A stretch of 54,366 nt of DNA from Acinetobacter sp. B51(2017) (GTDB taxonomy: Bacteria > Pseudomonadota > Gammaproteobacteria > Pseudomonadales > Moraxellaceae): the NCBI RefSeq assembly GCF_003711395.1, contig NZ_PJRJ01000020.1:1-54366 (forward strand), written 5' to 3'. Made by a program: the position numbers and the translations under genes. The notes under the pieces were generated by a model, which saw only the letters and a program-made list of their open reading frames with translations, did no database searches and was not told the origin of the DNA. Below, one piece after another: positions 18,072 through 28,022 of this stretch. Positions within the stretch are counted from its first letter, which is position 1. Every line of letters begins with the position of its first letter.

Positions 18072-20348
18072 ATGCTCAGTCGTCAATTAGAAGTATCACT
18101 ACGTTTGGCTGTTAGCATGGCTCGTCAAAAGCGCCACGAGTTTCTAACAGTTGAACATTTGCTATTAGCCTTATTAGACAATGATTCTGCCGTCACAGCC
18201 TTAAAAGCATGTGGTGCGGACATCATCGTGTTACGTAAAGAATTAGAAGAATATATCGAACAGCATACCCCTAAGTTGGGTGAACACGCTGAGCAAGCGC
18301 CACATCCAACTGAAAGTTTTGATCGTATTTTACAACGTGCCATTTTCCATGTGCAATCAAGCGGTGGTGATCGTACGGTGGAAGGTGCGGATATTTTAGT
18401 GGCCATGTATTCAGAGCGTGACTCATTTGCGGTTTATCTACTTAAACGTCATCAGATTAATCGTTTAACCTTGACCCAGTACTTATCGCATGGGGCTCGT
18501 AAAGAAGATGTGCAGCCCGAAGAAGAAGTTGAGGATTTAGATGGTGAGACCACAAGTTCAAGTAACTCAGGTCCACTTGAGCTGTATACCACTAATCTTA
18601 ATTTGGAAGCGCAAAAAGGCAAAACTGATCCTTTAATTGGTCGTGAAAAAGAAATTGAGCGCGCGGCACAAATTTTATGTCGTCGTCGTAAAAATAACCC
18701 GCTCTTGGTCGGTGATCCTGGAGTAGGTAAAACTTCGATTGCTGAAGGTTTGGCATGGCTGATTGTCAATGGTAAAGCCCCCAAGCCACTAGAAAATGCT
18801 GAAATTTACAGCCTTGATATTGGCGCTTTGGTTGCCGGTACCAAATACCGTGGTGACTTCGAAAAGCGCTTAAAGCAGTTGCTGAATGCCTTAAAGAAAA
18901 AACCTGATGCAGTATTATTCATTGACGAAATTCATATGATTATTGGTGCAGGCTCAAGTATGGGCAGTACCATGGATGCCTCGAATTTAATTAAGCCAGC
19001 ATTGTCGAATGGTACATTGCGTTGCATTGGTTCGACTACCTTCCAAGAATACCGTCAAGTATTTGAGAAGGATCATGCTTTATCACGTCGTTTCCAAAAA
19101 ATTGACGTCAATGAACCGTCAATTAACGAAACCATTGATATTTTACGTGGCTTAAAAGTTAAATTCGAAGATTTCCATAATGTCGAATACGACGATAGCG
19201 CCTTAATTGCTGCAGTTGAATTATCTGCTAAATTTATCAATGACCGATTCTTACCCGATAAAGCCATTGATGTGATTGATGAAGCCGGTGCACAGCGTCG
19301 CCTCAAAGCAGAGCAAGATGACACTTTAATCACAGTAGAAAACATTGAAGATATCGTGTCGAAAATTGCGCGTATTCCGCCAAAAACTGTGTCTAAAGAT
19401 GATAAAACCGTACTGGGTCATTTAGAACGCGACTTAAAACGTGTGGTGTTTGGTCAAGATGAAGCAATTGAAGCATTGGCATCGGCGATTAAACTGTCGC
19501 GTGCGGGTTTAAAATCACCAGATAAACCAGTGGGGAGCTTTGTCTTTGCCGGCCCAACAGGTGTGGGTAAAACCGAAGTGACGAAGCAATTGGCGAAATT
19601 GCTTGGTGTGGAACTGGTGCGTTTTGATATGTCTGAGTACATGGAGCGTCACGCGGTATCGCGCCTAATTGGTGCGCCTCCGGGCTATGTGGGCTTTGAC
19701 CAAGGTGGTCTACTCACAGACGCGATTCATAAAAATCCGCACTGCGTATTGTTATTGGATGAAATTGAAAAAGCGCATCCAGATGTATTTAACTTATTGC
19801 TACAAATTATGGATCATGGTGCCTTGACCGACAATAACGGTCGTAAATCAGATTTCCGTAATGTGGTGTTAGTACTGACCACCAACGTGGGTGCAGAAAG
19901 TATTTCACGTACCAGTATTGGTTTTGTGGAGCAAGATAACAGCAAAGACAATACCGATGCAATGAAAAAAGCCTTCTCACCTGAATTCCGTAACCGTTTA
20001 GATAGCGTGATTCAATTCCAAGCGCTACCAACCTCTGTGATTGAAAGTGTGGTAGATAAATTCTTGACTGAACTACAAGCGCAGCTAGATGAAAAACGTG
20101 TGGTGCTTGAAGTCGATCAAGATGCACGTGAATGGATGGTTGAACATGGTTATGATCGCCTGATGGGTGCACGACCAATGCAACGACTTATTCAAGAACA
20201 TTTGAAAAAACCACTTGCCGAAATGATCCTATTTGGTGAGTTGGCAGATCATGGCGGTAATGTTGCAGTATCAGTGAAAAAAGAAAATGGCAAAGCAGTC
20301 GGTCTGAAACTTGAAGTGTTTGAAGACCAAACAGCTGAACCAGCTTAA
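18072..20348 (+). CDS. clpA: ATP-dependent Clp protease ATP-binding subunit ClpA
   Basis: Hexameric AAA+ unfoldase that feeds substrates to ClpP. The 758-residue protein has an N-terminal Clp-N domain (1-150), a first AAA module with Walker A GDPGVGKT near 215 and Walker B VLFIDEIHM, and a second module with GPTGVGKT near 496 and VLLLDEIEKAH. The IGL-type ClpP-binding loop should lie in the second module. The intact two-module layout without a ClpB-type middle coiled coil identifies ClpA. GGGGG precedes the ATG. It ends at a strong terminator. Confidence 0.97.
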   Translation: MLSRQLEVSLRLAVSMARQKRHEFLTVEHLLLALLDNDSAVTALKACGADIIVLRKELEEYIEQHTPKLGEHAEQAPHPTESFDRILQRAIFHVQSSGGDRTVEGADILVAMYSERDSFAVYLLKRHQINRLTLTQYLSHGARKEDVQPEEEVEDLDGETTSSSNSGPLELYTTNLNLEAQKGKTDPLIGREKEIERAAQILCRRRKNNPLLVGDPGVGKTSIAEGLAWLIVNGKAPKPLENAEIYSLDIGALVAGTKYRGDFEKRLKQLLNALKKKPDAVLFIDEIHMIIGAGSSMGSTMDASNLIKPALSNGTLRCIGSTTFQEYRQVFEKDHALSRRFQKIDVNEPSINETIDILRGLKVKFEDFHNVEYDDSALIAAVELSAKFINDRFLPDKAIDVIDEAGAQRRLKAEQDDTLITVENIEDIVSKIARIPPKTVSKDDKTVLGHLERDLKRVVFGQDEAIEALASAIKLSRAGLKSPDKPVGSFVFAGPTGVGKTEVTKQLAKLLGVELVRFDMSEYMERHAVSRLIGAPPGYVGFDQGGLLTDAIHKNPHCVLLLDEIEKAHPDVFNLLLQIMDHGALTDNNGRKSDFRNVVLVLTTNVGAESISRTSIGFVEQDNSKDNTDAMKKAFSPEFRNRLDSVIQFQALPTSVIESVVDKFLTELQAQLDEKRVVLEVDQDAREWMVEHGYDRLMGARPMQRLIQEHLKKPLAEMILFGELADHGGNVAVSVKKENGKAVGLKLEVFEDQTAEPA

Positions 20349-20364
20349 CTTTTTCGCATATTAT

Positions 20365-20392
20365 AAAACCCATGTACGCATGGGTTTTTTTT
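20365..20392 (+). terminator. Terminator of clpS-clpA
   Basis: AAAACCCATG pairs with CATGGGTTTT around TACG (20365-20388), and a run of T follows. Confidence 0.92.
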
Positions 20393-20414
20393 ATTGTCAT
20401 TTCATTGAGCATGT

Positions 20415-20768
20415 ATGGATATTCAAATCACTAAAATCTTGACTACAGTGGGACTGTTTTTTGTTACCGCATTGATGGAAATTTTAGGCTGTTATTTTCC
20501 TTATTTAATTTTAAATCAAAATAAATCGCATTGGTTATGGTTGCCGACTGCTCTAGCTTTAATCGTATTTGTCTGGTTGTTAAGCTTACATCCTGCGGCA
20601 TCAGGGCGGATTTATGCAGCCTATGGCGGGATTTATATTGCCACTGCTTTGTTATGGTTGAAGTATGTTGATGGATTGGCTTTAAGCCGTTGGGATCTAC
20701 TGGGTGGTTTTATTGTGATGACTGGAGCCTTGGTGATTATTTTACAACCCCAAGGCTTGCTTCGTTAA
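20415..20768 (+). CDS. YnfA-family (UPF0060) inner-membrane protein
   Basis: A 117-residue protein with four membrane segments. The family signatures [22 protein letters not shown] and LLWLKYVDG are visible. YnfA proteins resemble small-multidrug-resistance transporters; the substrate is not established for this branch. The start ATG at 20415 lacks a strong ribosome-binding site. The gene is convergent with the next one and their ends overlap by 4 bases, with no terminator between them. Confidence 0.88.
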   Translation: MDIQITKILTTVGLFFVTALMEILGCYFPYLILNQNKSHWLWLPTALALIVFVWLLSLHPAASGRIYAAYGGIYIATALLWLKYVDGLALSRWDLLGGFIVMTGALVIILQPQGLLR

Positions 20769-21232
20769 AACGCACAGTCTTTTTGTTTTAATTCCACCGT
20801 ATATTGATGTTGAGCAGAGCTTAAATTTAACACCACACGATAAGGATTGGCACGTTGATACTCATGCTCAAAGAAAATTTCGCAATTTTGACTCAAATTC
20901 TTTTTGATTAAAGCTTGTACTTCTTGATGACCTAAATCACGCTCAAATTGCTCAAAATCGGGTGTCACAATTAAACCTGTTAATTGTGTTTTACTGCTGG
21001 ATAATTGCAGCTTTTCAATTACAGTATTTTGATCAATTTGTAAGGGCAAGGTGCGTGAATCCTCGGCACTGAGTACAGTTAATAAAGCATTAAGTTCCTT
21101 TGCGTTTTTAATTTTAAACTTCTGATCAATGATTTTCTGTTGTTGTAAATATTGATCAAATTCGGTTGCAAGTACAGGTGCCGACAACATCAGACCTAAA
21201 CTAAACAGCACTGTTTTTTTGAATAATTGCAT
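20765..21232 (-). CDS. Exported protein of unknown function
   Basis: Started at the ATG at 21230-21232 because AGGTGAT precedes it on the minus strand; the frame extends 5 codons further, to 21247. The 155-residue product has a signal peptide [22 protein letters not shown], then a mostly beta-rich periplasmic domain with two cysteines (NCEIFFEHE and KDCAF at the C-terminus) that could form a disulfide. I do not recognise a family. The argF terminator lies just upstream, so it probably has its own promoter. Confidence 0.65.
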   Translation of the reverse strand: MQLFKKTVLFSLGLMLSAPVLATEFDQYLQQQKIIDQKFKIKNAKELNALLTVLSAEDSRTLPLQIDQNTVIEKLQLSSSKTQLTGLIVTPDFEQFERDLGHQEVQALIKKNLSQNCEIFFEHEYQRANPYRVVLNLSSAQHQYTVELKQKDCAF

Positions 21233-21270
21233 AACATCACCTAGCATGGGGCTAATTTCATTATGCCGTA

Positions 21271-21302
21271 AAAATAAAAAAAAGCACCCTTATGGATGCT
21301 TG
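21271..21302 (-). terminator. Terminator of argF
   Basis: On the minus strand AAGCATCC pairs with GGGTGCTT (one mismatch) around ATAA, and a T-rich run follows. It lies 27 bases after the argF stop. Confidence 0.8.
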
Positions 21303-21328
21303 TTTTTGTGAGCTTTATCAAAGCAAAG

Positions 21329-22249
21329 TTAATCTTTTTTTAAATTTTCATTGATTAAGAATTCAACCAGTGCTTTTTGCGCATGTAAACGATTTTCTGC
21401 TTCATCCCAAACCACCGCATTTTTATGATCGAGCATATTTTCAGAAATTTCTTCACCGCGATGTGCAGGTAAGCAATGCATAAATAAGCAATCAGGATGT
21501 GCTAAATCCATTAAGCGTTCATTGACTTGGTAGTCAGCAAAGGCTTGTTCACGGATCTTTTGCTCTTCTTCTTGACCCATGCTCGCCCAAACATCAGTCA
21601 CAATTAAATCTGCATTCACAGCAGCATCTTCTGCTGAATTAACTAACTCAACACAATGCGCAAATTCGCTTAAGAATTTTTCTTGTGGTTCATAGCCTTT
21701 TGGTGCAGCAATTTTGAGTTTAAAGCCCCACATATGCGCCGCTTCAATATATGAATTACACATATTGTTGCCATCGCCAATCCATGCTACGGTTTTTCCT
21801 TCAATAGAACCACGATGTTCTACAAAAGTTTGCATGTCTGCTAACAATTGACATGGATGATGATCATCAGTTAAGGCATTAATTACAGGCACTTTAGAAT
21901 AAGATGCAAAGCGTTCTACGATGTCATGTCCAAAAGTACGGATCATCACGATATCTAGCATGCTTGAAATCACGCGTGCAGAATCTTCAATTGGTTCACC
22001 ACGGCCCAATTGCGTATCGCGTGGAGATAAGAAAATCGCGCTACCACCAAATTGACTCATGCCTGCTTCAAACGAAACGCGAGTACGTGTGCTCGATTTT
22101 TCAAAAATCATGCCCATGACTTTGCCAGTAAATGGTTGGAACACTTGGTTATTATGCTGCATACGCTTAAGTTCAATACCACGTTGCACAATTTGGTTCA
22201 GTTCTAAAGTCGATAAGTCGCGTAGGGTTAAAAAGTGACGTAGAGCCAT
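21329..22249 (-). CDS. argF: Ornithine carbamoyltransferase
   Basis: Makes citrulline from ornithine and carbamoyl phosphate in arginine biosynthesis. The 306-residue protein shows the carbamoyl-phosphate motif S53-T-R-T-R57, the HPCQLLAD block, the ornithine-loop equivalent [11 protein letters not shown] and the catalytic [12 protein letters not shown] near the C-terminus. The length is normal for anabolic enzymes. GGAGTAACGA precedes the ATG on the minus strand. It is a single-gene unit with its own terminator; no ArgR box that I could vouch for is visible. Confidence 0.96.
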   Translation of the reverse strand: MALRHFLTLRDLSTLELNQIVQRGIELKRMQHNNQVFQPFTGKVMGMIFEKSSTRTRVSFEAGMSQFGGSAIFLSPRDTQLGRGEPIEDSARVISSMLDIVMIRTFGHDIVERFASYSKVPVINALTDDHHPCQLLADMQTFVEHRGSIEGKTVAWIGDGNNMCNSYIEAAHMWGFKLKIAAPKGYEPQEKFLSEFAHCVELVNSAEDAAVNADLIVTDVWASMGQEEEQKIREQAFADYQVNERLMDLAHPDCLFMHCLPAHRGEEISENMLDHKNAVVWDEAENRLHAQKALVEFLINENLKKD

Positions 22250-22364
22250 TCGTTACTCCACAATAATTGCTAAGTTTCAAAGGAAACAACAATTAGTTGT
22301 TGGTTGGTTAAACAAAAATAGGGAATCAATTAATATACTATATGCAGATCAAATTGCAAAAAAA

Positions 22365-23024
22365 CTAGACCTTTTGGTGACCGTCTAAGAACACATCTAC
22401 ACAATAATGAATGTATTTGAGTGTTTCTTGATCAATTTCTTCTGCGGGTTGTGGCAAAGGTAAACCTAACAGGACGCGCCACTCCAAATTACGCAAAATA
22501 CCAAAGTACATGTGTGCCGAATACACTGGATTTTTACACACAATATACTGTTTGTCATGTGCCAGTTGTAAGGCATGTGCCAAACTTTGCTGAATTTCTT
22601 TTGGACCTTGCTCATGAATATATATGGCAAGTTCAGTATTGCGTTGACTTTGTTCTAAGATCAAACGTAAAAATGCCGCATTCTCAGGCTGGATAATATG
22701 TAAGTAAAAACGAATTAAGGTGTCAATTAAATATGTTCTTAAATCTTGACCCGCTTGGGTAAAGGGCAAACTAATGTCTTTAAAAAACTGTTCACGGCGA
22801 TAATCACAAATTGCCGTAAACAAGCCTTCTTTATTGCCAAAATATTTATAAATTGACGCTTTAGAACCGCCTGCATGATTCACAATGTCATCTAATGACA
22901 CCGCATCGTAGCCTTTTTCTAAAAATAGACGACTGGCACTGAGTAATAGGGCAACACAACGCTCATGCCCACGTTTGGTTTGGGGCATATCACGTAGCGG
23001 TTCAATGTGCTCAAAATCAGGCAT
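22365..23024 (-). CDS. TetR/AcrR-family transcriptional regulator
   Basis: A 219-residue repressor-type protein started at ATG 23022-23024 (MPDFEHIEP) instead of the upstream TTG at 23042. The N-terminal helix-turn-helix is clear: SLDDIVNHAGGSKASIYKYFGNKEGLF (about 40-66). The C-terminal domain has the general TetR ligand-binding composition. No divergent target gene is adjacent; the nearest gene on either side is on the same strand. Efflux regulators such as AdeN in A. baumannii are of this size, but I cannot assign that identity from sequence reading. Confidence 0.88.
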   Translation of the reverse strand: MPDFEHIEPLRDMPQTKRGHERCVALLLSASRLFLEKGYDAVSLDDIVNHAGGSKASIYKYFGNKEGLFTAICDYRREQFFKDISLPFTQAGQDLRTYLIDTLIRFYLHIIQPENAAFLRLILEQSQRNTELAIYIHEQGPKEIQQSLAHALQLAHDKQYIVCKNPVYSAHMYFGILRNLEWRVLLGLPLPQPAEEIDQETLKYIHYCVDVFLDGHQKV

Positions 23025-23165
23025 AGAAGTCAACAACACCAAAATAAATCATGGATAAACGCATCACAGTGATCATAGCAAAAAAACCGCCTAATTACTG
23101 CAATTGCCTAGCTTTAGCTGCTTGACTTCAAGCATACTTTACCTACATTAAAGGAATCAGGGGTA

Positions 23166-23774
23166 TTATTTCAAAATTACGGCATCTTCTACACTATAGC
23201 CGCCCTCCATCGCAATACCTTGATATTTAACCACAGCTAAAATTTTGTTGTGTTTAGGAATGCTATAACTTTGACTGAGCTGAATTTTAGGCTGATAGCT
23301 GATGGCATTTTGTATTGGGCTACGTAGCGCAGACTTTTGTACTTGGTAACGATATTGGTATTCTAGCAAGCTGCAAGAGGGATCCATGGCCGCTTTAACT
23401 CGTCGTTGTTTACGCTGTAAAACCTTTAATTTAAGTTGGTTGGTGTTTACTTTGGTCAGTGGCTGTAGTCGGCGCTGAATTTTGGCGAGGGCTTGATTGA
23501 AGGCTGCTGGATCTTGATCAAAATCGACTTTTTGAGTTTTATGATGAATATACAGTGAGCTGACATCAATTTGTTTTTGTGGTTGTTTACTGCCTAGAAG
23601 ATAATAGGATAACTGCGGTAAACGACCTCGACCATCATGGAAATGTCGCAATATATACACTTTTTGATCTGGTGCATCATAACCCAGCACTTCAATGCTT
23701 TGTGGGCCACCTACAGTTGCTAAGGCAAGACTGGGGAGGGCGGCTAGACTACATAGTGCAATTTTAATATTCAT
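23166..23774 (-). CDS. Exported protein of unknown function
   Basis: A 202-residue protein with a signal peptide MNIKIALCSLAALPSLALA, then a basic domain (KIQRRLQPLTK, LQRKQRRVK) with one remaining cysteine at SCSLLEY. The frame has codon use like its neighbours and a GGAAGCTCAAC ribosome-binding region before the ATG. I see no known domain. It ends just upstream of an A/T-rich gap before the TetR gene; 44 bases separate it from the upstream CinA-like gene, so the two could be co-transcribed. Confidence 0.65.
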   Translation of the reverse strand: MNIKIALCSLAALPSLALATVGGPQSIEVLGYDAPDQKVYILRHFHDGRGRLPQLSYYLLGSKQPQKQIDVSSLYIHHKTQKVDFDQDPAAFNQALAKIQRRLQPLTKVNTNQLKLKVLQRKQRRVKAAMDPSCSLLEYQYRYQVQKSALRSPIQNAISYQPKIQLSQSYSIPKHNKILAVVKYQGIAMEGGYSVEDAVILK

Positions 23775-23818
23775 GTTGAGCTTCCTTGAAATCAGTCAAC
23801 ATCTGTCAAATATGGGTT

Positions 23819-24307
23819 TTATCGGGTGGTGACATCCTGTGGTAATGTGTTAAGTAAAAGCTGACAAACTGCTGAAATCAGCGCATTTAAACGTAAACTG
23901 GGTGCGTGTTTAAAATAATAACGCTGATTAATGACCTTACCTTGATAAGCTAAACTAATAAAAAATGTCCCTTCTGGCTTATCTGAGTAAGCAGAACCGC
24001 CCGGTTTTAATAAACCTGTACAGGCCACAATAATATCCGCGCAACTAAATAAATTCTGTCCAGCAAGTGCCATGGCTTGCGTGACTTCAAGCGACTCTGC
24101 ACTATAGTCTTCGATCAATTGCGCAGGAATATTTAAAAGATGTTGTTTTACCCATGGATCATAGCAAACTAAGCCACCGAGCAAAATGTTTGCACCCGTA
24201 TTTTTATATAAAGCAAATTGGCTGGCTAAATAACCTGCGCTTGCACTTTCAATAAAGGCAATTTTTAAGCCATGCTGTTCTAAATAATCACAACAAATTT
24301 TTAGCAT
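23819..24307 (-). CDS. CinA C-terminal-like (PncC-like) protein with altered motifs
   Basis: A 162-residue single-domain protein resembling nicotinamide-nucleotide amidase (PncC/CinA C-terminal domain). The expected order is present: an ESCTGG-like segment (here ESASAGYLASQF at about 20-31), a GGLVCYDPWVKQHLL segment for the usual GG-V-AYS-VK, an EDYSAESLEVTQAMA segment, and CTGLLKPGGSAYSDKPEGTFF for the usual GIAGP-GG-KPVGTV. Cysteine and glycines of the first motif and the GPxGG turn are changed, so activity is uncertain. A separate canonical CinA is expected elsewhere in the genome. Confidence 0.7.
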   Translation of the reverse strand: MLKICCDYLEQHGLKIAFIESASAGYLASQFALYKNTGANILLGGLVCYDPWVKQHLLNIPAQLIEDYSAESLEVTQAMALAGQNLFSCADIIVACTGLLKPGGSAYSDKPEGTFFISLAYQGKVINQRYYFKHAPSLRLNALISAVCQLLLNTLPQDVTTR

Positions 24308-24534
24308 TTTCTTTTAATTAATCGTATGAGTACGTACTAGAATAAAACAAAAATGCTGAATAAATAACTGATTTTATCGCTTACAAATATCAAAAAAATT
24401 GAAATAATTGTACAAATGCTCAACTTCAGTTCAATTGAGTGCAAAAACGGCAAACTTCAAAAAAATAAGTATCATCTCAGCTTAAAAGCTGTTAAAAATA
24501 AAAATAAAGTGCTTAGTGAAAGTAGGTTTATAAA

Positions 24535-24765
24535 ATGAAAACGATCGTAAAATATGTGGTGTTAAAAAGCAGTGACTACCAACTTGGAACCCCACTTTTT
24601 CAACAAGAATTGCAGGCTGATGCATTATATTTTGATCAAATTCCCGCGATTATCCAGCATCAAAATTTAGAATTTAAAGTGAAAAGTAAAGAGTTAAACC
24701 GTAAACAAACAGCTGAAGAACAAGACCCGACACAGCATATTTTGGTGAAGGTCATAGCAATTTAA
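24535..24765 (+). CDS. Small protein of unknown function
   Basis: A 76-residue protein starting MKTIVKYVVLKSSDYQLG, without a signal peptide or cysteine. AGTAGG precedes the ATG and a strong terminator follows, so it is probably a real gene with its own promoter in the 227-base A/T-rich gap upstream. I do not recognise a family. Confidence 0.6.
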   Translation: MKTIVKYVVLKSSDYQLGTPLFQQELQADALYFDQIPAIIQHQNLEFKVKSKELNRKQTAEEQDPTQHILVKVIAI

Positions 24766-24795
24766 AAAAAACCACGCGTTAAGCGTGGTTTTTTC
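24765..24795. terminator. Bidirectional terminator after the 24535 gene and fdx
   Basis: ACCACGC (24771-24777) pairs with GCGTGGT (24783-24789), with A-rich and T-rich flanks that give T-runs on both strands. It ends the isc operon on the minus strand. Confidence 0.92.
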
Positions 24796-24806
24796 ATCAA
24801 ATCATG

Positions 24807-25145
24807 TTAATGATTTTCAGAGGCATGGTTGATAGTGTATTTAGGAATTTCAACTTCTAAATCTTCATCCACAATGCGCACTTGACAGCATAGGCGTGAA
24901 TCAGGTTCTAAGCCCCAAGCACGGTCAAGTAGATCTGCTTCTACATCATCCATTTCTTCAAGGCTATCAAAACCTTTGCGTACCACAACGTGGCACGTCG
25001 TACATGCACATGACATATCGCAAGCATGTTCAATTTTGACACCATTTTGCAGTAGGCTTTCGCATAAATTGGCATTGGTCTCAACATCAAATTCTTTGCC
25101 TTCTGGGCAAATCGTTGCATGTGGCAATACTTTAATACGTGGCAT
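24807..25145 (-). CDS. fdx: ISC-type [2Fe-2S] ferredoxin
   Basis: Electron donor for Fe-S cluster assembly and the last gene of the isc operon. The 112-residue protein has the cluster ligands C-x5-C-x2-C in CDMSCACTTCHVV (about 42-51) and the fourth ligand in RLCCQVRI near 87. It lies 16 bases after hscA. No iscX gene follows it, in contrast to E. coli. Confidence 0.96.
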   Translation of the reverse strand: MPRIKVLPHATICPEGKEFDVETNANLCESLLQNGVKIEHACDMSCACTTCHVVVRKGFDSLEEMDDVEADLLDRAWGLEPDSRLCCQVRIVDEDLEVEIPKYTINHASENH

Positions 25146-25161
25146 AGTCGTTACCTATAAA

Positions 25162-27021
25162 TTAATTTGAGTTAGACCAGTCATCTAATTTGGTGCCTTT
25201 TAAAGCAGCATCAATATGTTGGTTCATTCGTAGCGCAGCAAAAGCGTCGGTATGGACTTTTAATGCTGCCACCGCCTGTTCAATGGCTGGAAGATCTGTG
25301 CCATTTAATGTGCTTTCAAGAGCTGCTTGTGCCGCTTCAATTGCTGTACGTTGCGCTTGATCTAATAAATGTGCATCGGCTTGTAGGGCAGGTGCTAGCG
25401 CTTCAAGTTCACGTTTTGCTTCAACTTTAGTTTCATTGAGCTGACGCAGTTCTTTATCCACTTCGGCAAACTTAAAACCATCGAGTAATAAACGCTCCAT
25501 ATCTTGATCAGATAGACCATAAGACGGTTTGATATCAATATGTGCATTTACACCAGAAGTCGTTTCTTTGGCTGCAACACTGAGTAGACCATCTGCATCG
25601 ACTTGGAAAGTCACTTCAATACGTGCTTGACCCGCCGTCATTGGTGGAATACCACGCAATACAAAACGACCTAAGCTACGGCAGTGTTCAACTAAATCAC
25701 GTTCACCTTGCACTACGTGGATTAACATCGCAGTTTGACCATCTTGATAGGTGGTAAACTCTTGACGACGTGCCACAGGAATTGCAGTGTTACGTGAAAT
25801 CAGACGCTCAACCAAGCCCCCCATGGTTTCTAAACCTAAAGACAACGGTGTGACATCAAGCAGTAAAGAACCATCGGTACTGTTACCAATGAGTTGATTG
25901 GCAGTAATTGAGGCACCAATCGCAACCACTTCATCTGGGTTAATGGTACACAGTGGTTCTTGCGCAAAGACTTCACGCACAGCTTTTTTCACAGCATAAG
26001 AACGTGTTGAGCCACCGACTAACACCACGTTTTGAATGTCGCTCAGTTCGAGTTTGGCATCACGTAATACACGTTTACATACACTGATGGTTTTATCTAA
26101 AGCAACTTTAATAATCGCTTCAAAGCTAGCACGATCTAAGGTCAATGTTACGTCTAAAACTTGCAGGGCAACGCTGTCTTGTTCGGTAAGTGCTTCTTTG
26201 GCTTGACGTGCAGCAACTAAAACTTGCGAATATTGATGATCATCGAGGATATCAATATTGAGCTGTTTTTTAGCCCATTTCACGATTAAGCGATCGAGGT
26301 CGTCACCACCTAATGCAGTGTGACCACCAGTTGCTAATACTTCAAATACGCCTTGAGAGAAACGTAAGATGGAAACGTCAAATGTACCACCGCCTAAGTC
26401 GTAAATCACGTAGTTACGGTCAGTAGCTAAATTCGCATCTTGATCGAGACCATACGCCACCGCAGCAGCAGTTGGTTCATTCAGTAAACGTAATACATTT
26501 AAGCCAGCAAGCTCCGCAGCATCACGTGTCGCTTGGCGCTGCGCTTCATCAAAATAAGCCGGTACAGTAATCACCGCACCATTAATTGGATTTTTTAGGC
26601 TATCTTCAGCACGCAGTTTAAGCTGGTTTAAAATTTCAGCCGAAATCTCTACCGGTGTCTTTGGACCTTGCGCTGTAGCAAAAGCAGGCATTTGATTGTC
26701 TTCACCCATTAATTCATAAGGGTGCTGAAACTTAATGTCGGCTTTTGAACGACCCATAAAACGCTTCACTGAAACAATGGTGTTTTTAGGGTCTTGAGTA
26801 ATAAATGCTTTGGCTTCATCACCATAAACCGCACGTTGTTCATTATAGTGAGCAATCGAAGGGAGTAACACTCGACCTTGTTGATCATGCAGGACTTTGG
26901 CTTGACCCGAAAGTACCGTCGCAACTAATGAATGTGTAGTGCCTAAATCGATGCCAATCGCAATACGGTGTTCATGCGGTGCACTTGATTGACCAGGTTC
27001 TGCAATTTGCAAGAGCGCCAT
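25162..27021 (-). CDS. hscA: Fe-S cluster assembly chaperone HscA
   Basis: Hsp70-type ATPase that with HscB helps release clusters from IscU. The 619-residue protein has the nucleotide-binding signatures [13 protein letters not shown] (about 22-34), [13 protein letters not shown] and [13 protein letters not shown], followed by a substrate-binding domain. It is shorter than DnaK and lacks the long acidic C-terminal tail, as expected of HscA. Position between hscB and fdx in the isc operon confirms the call. Confidence 0.96.
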   Translation of the reverse strand: MALLQIAEPGQSSAPHEHRIAIGIDLGTTHSLVATVLSGQAKVLHDQQGRVLLPSIAHYNEQRAVYGDEAKAFITQDPKNTIVSVKRFMGRSKADIKFQHPYELMGEDNQMPAFATAQGPKTPVEISAEILNQLKLRAEDSLKNPINGAVITVPAYFDEAQRQATRDAAELAGLNVLRLLNEPTAAAVAYGLDQDANLATDRNYVIYDLGGGTFDVSILRFSQGVFEVLATGGHTALGGDDLDRLIVKWAKKQLNIDILDDHQYSQVLVAARQAKEALTEQDSVALQVLDVTLTLDRASFEAIIKVALDKTISVCKRVLRDAKLELSDIQNVVLVGGSTRSYAVKKAVREVFAQEPLCTINPDEVVAIGASITANQLIGNSTDGSLLLDVTPLSLGLETMGGLVERLISRNTAIPVARRQEFTTYQDGQTAMLIHVVQGERDLVEHCRSLGRFVLRGIPPMTAGQARIEVTFQVDADGLLSVAAKETTSGVNAHIDIKPSYGLSDQDMERLLLDGFKFAEVDKELRQLNETKVEAKRELEALAPALQADAHLLDQAQRTAIEAAQAALESTLNGTDLPAIEQAVAALKVHTDAFAALRMNQHIDAALKGTKLDDWSNSN

Positions 27022-27057
27022 GCGTTACATCCTTTGAACTAAAAATAAATACATCAA

Positions 27058-27573
27058 TTAAAAATCATCATCTAAATCAAAGTCTTCATCATCTAAGATG
27101 CGATCTTCAGCTTTTTCAATGTCGGCCATGACTTTGACAAAGAAACGTAGTTTACGCACTGTATCGCGCGCTTCCCCCCAATCTTCATCATCATAATCAA
27201 TTTTAAATTCACGAACTAAGCCGTCAATCCATTGTTGTACTTCAACTTTTAACGATTGTAATTCTTCACTTGAACGCGCGTCATCAAGCTGTTCACGAAT
27301 TTCAAGGGCATCTTGCAAAAATTCAAAATCACTAATCGATTGATCGAGATGATAATCTTGTTTCTTTAAGCCTAATAAATATCCCGCACGGCTATCAACC
27401 TGAGATAACACTTTATAGGCCTGATTGATCTCGCTAGATTTGATCAGGGCTTGATCTTTATCACTGGCTTTATCAGGATGATATTGTTGCTGCAACTTTA
27501 AAAATTCGGCTTTTAAAGTAGCTAAATCAATATCGAGTGCTACAGGAAGATTGAACAGCTCAAAATGATTCAT
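27058..27573 (-). CDS. hscB: Fe-S assembly co-chaperone HscB
   Basis: J-domain protein that delivers IscU to HscA. The 171-residue protein has an N-terminal J domain with HPD in QQYHPDKASDKD (about 36) and a C-terminal helical IscU-binding domain with an acidic tail (EDRILDDEDFDLDDDF). The tail is more acidic than in E. coli HscB. It starts 91 bases after iscA; that gap contains a strong hairpin and the gene has only a weak ribosome-binding site. Confidence 0.94.
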   Translation of the reverse strand: MNHFELFNLPVALDIDLATLKAEFLKLQQQYHPDKASDKDQALIKSSEINQAYKVLSQVDSRAGYLLGLKKQDYHLDQSISDFEFLQDALEIREQLDDARSSEELQSLKVEVQQWIDGLVREFKIDYDDEDWGEARDTVRKLRFFVKVMADIEKAEDRILDDEDFDLDDDF

Positions 27574-27609
27574 GGGAGATTCCGGCTAATTTTACTGAGG
27601 TTAAATGCA

Positions 27610-27640
27610 ATTAAAACAGTGTAAGTGACACTGTTTTAAT
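27610..27640 (-). promoter_or_regulatory. 13-bp perfect hairpin between iscA and hscB
   Basis: ATTAAAACAGTGT (27610-27622) and ACACTGTTTTAAT (27628-27640) are perfect inverse complements around a 5-base loop. On the transcribed minus strand the sequence after it is TGCATTTAACC, without a long T-run. It may be a weak terminator, a processing site or a 3' stabiliser that separates iscRSUA from hscBA-fdx messages. Confidence 0.7.
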
Positions 27641-27664
27641 GCAAAATAAGACAACGAGGAGGGC

Positions 27665-27985
27665 TTAAACTGTAAAAGATTCGCCGCAGCCACATTCGCC
27701 TTTTTTATTTGGATTATTAAATTCGAAGCCTTCGTTAAGCCCATTTTTTACGTAATCCATCTCCATACCTTCGAGATAAACTAAGCTTTTTGGGTCAACA
27801 AAGACTTTTACACCAAATTGTTCAAACATTTGGTCATGTGTATCAACTTCGTCAACGAACTCAAGCACATATGCTAAGCCTGAACAGCCTGAAGTTTTCA
27901 CACCAACGCGAATGCCTTCACCCTTACCACGATTTTTCAGGTAATTGCTGATATGAGCTGCAGCATTTTCAGTTAAATTGATCAT
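27665..27985 (-). CDS. iscA: A-type Fe-S carrier IscA
   Basis: Fe-S or iron carrier of the ISC system. The 106-residue protein has the three family cysteines in [13 protein letters not shown] (about 35) and GECGCGESF near the C-terminus. It lies 37 bases after iscU in the standard operon order. GGAGTTTTC precedes the ATG on the minus strand. Confidence 0.96.
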   Translation of the reverse strand: MINLTENAAAHISNYLKNRGKGEGIRVGVKTSGCSGLAYVLEFVDEVDTHDQMFEQFGVKVFVDPKSLVYLEGMEMDYVKNGLNEGFEFNNPNKKGECGCGESFTV

Positions 27986-28022
27986 GAAAACTCCGTTAAA
28001 TTCAATCTAAAACTCAGAACAA

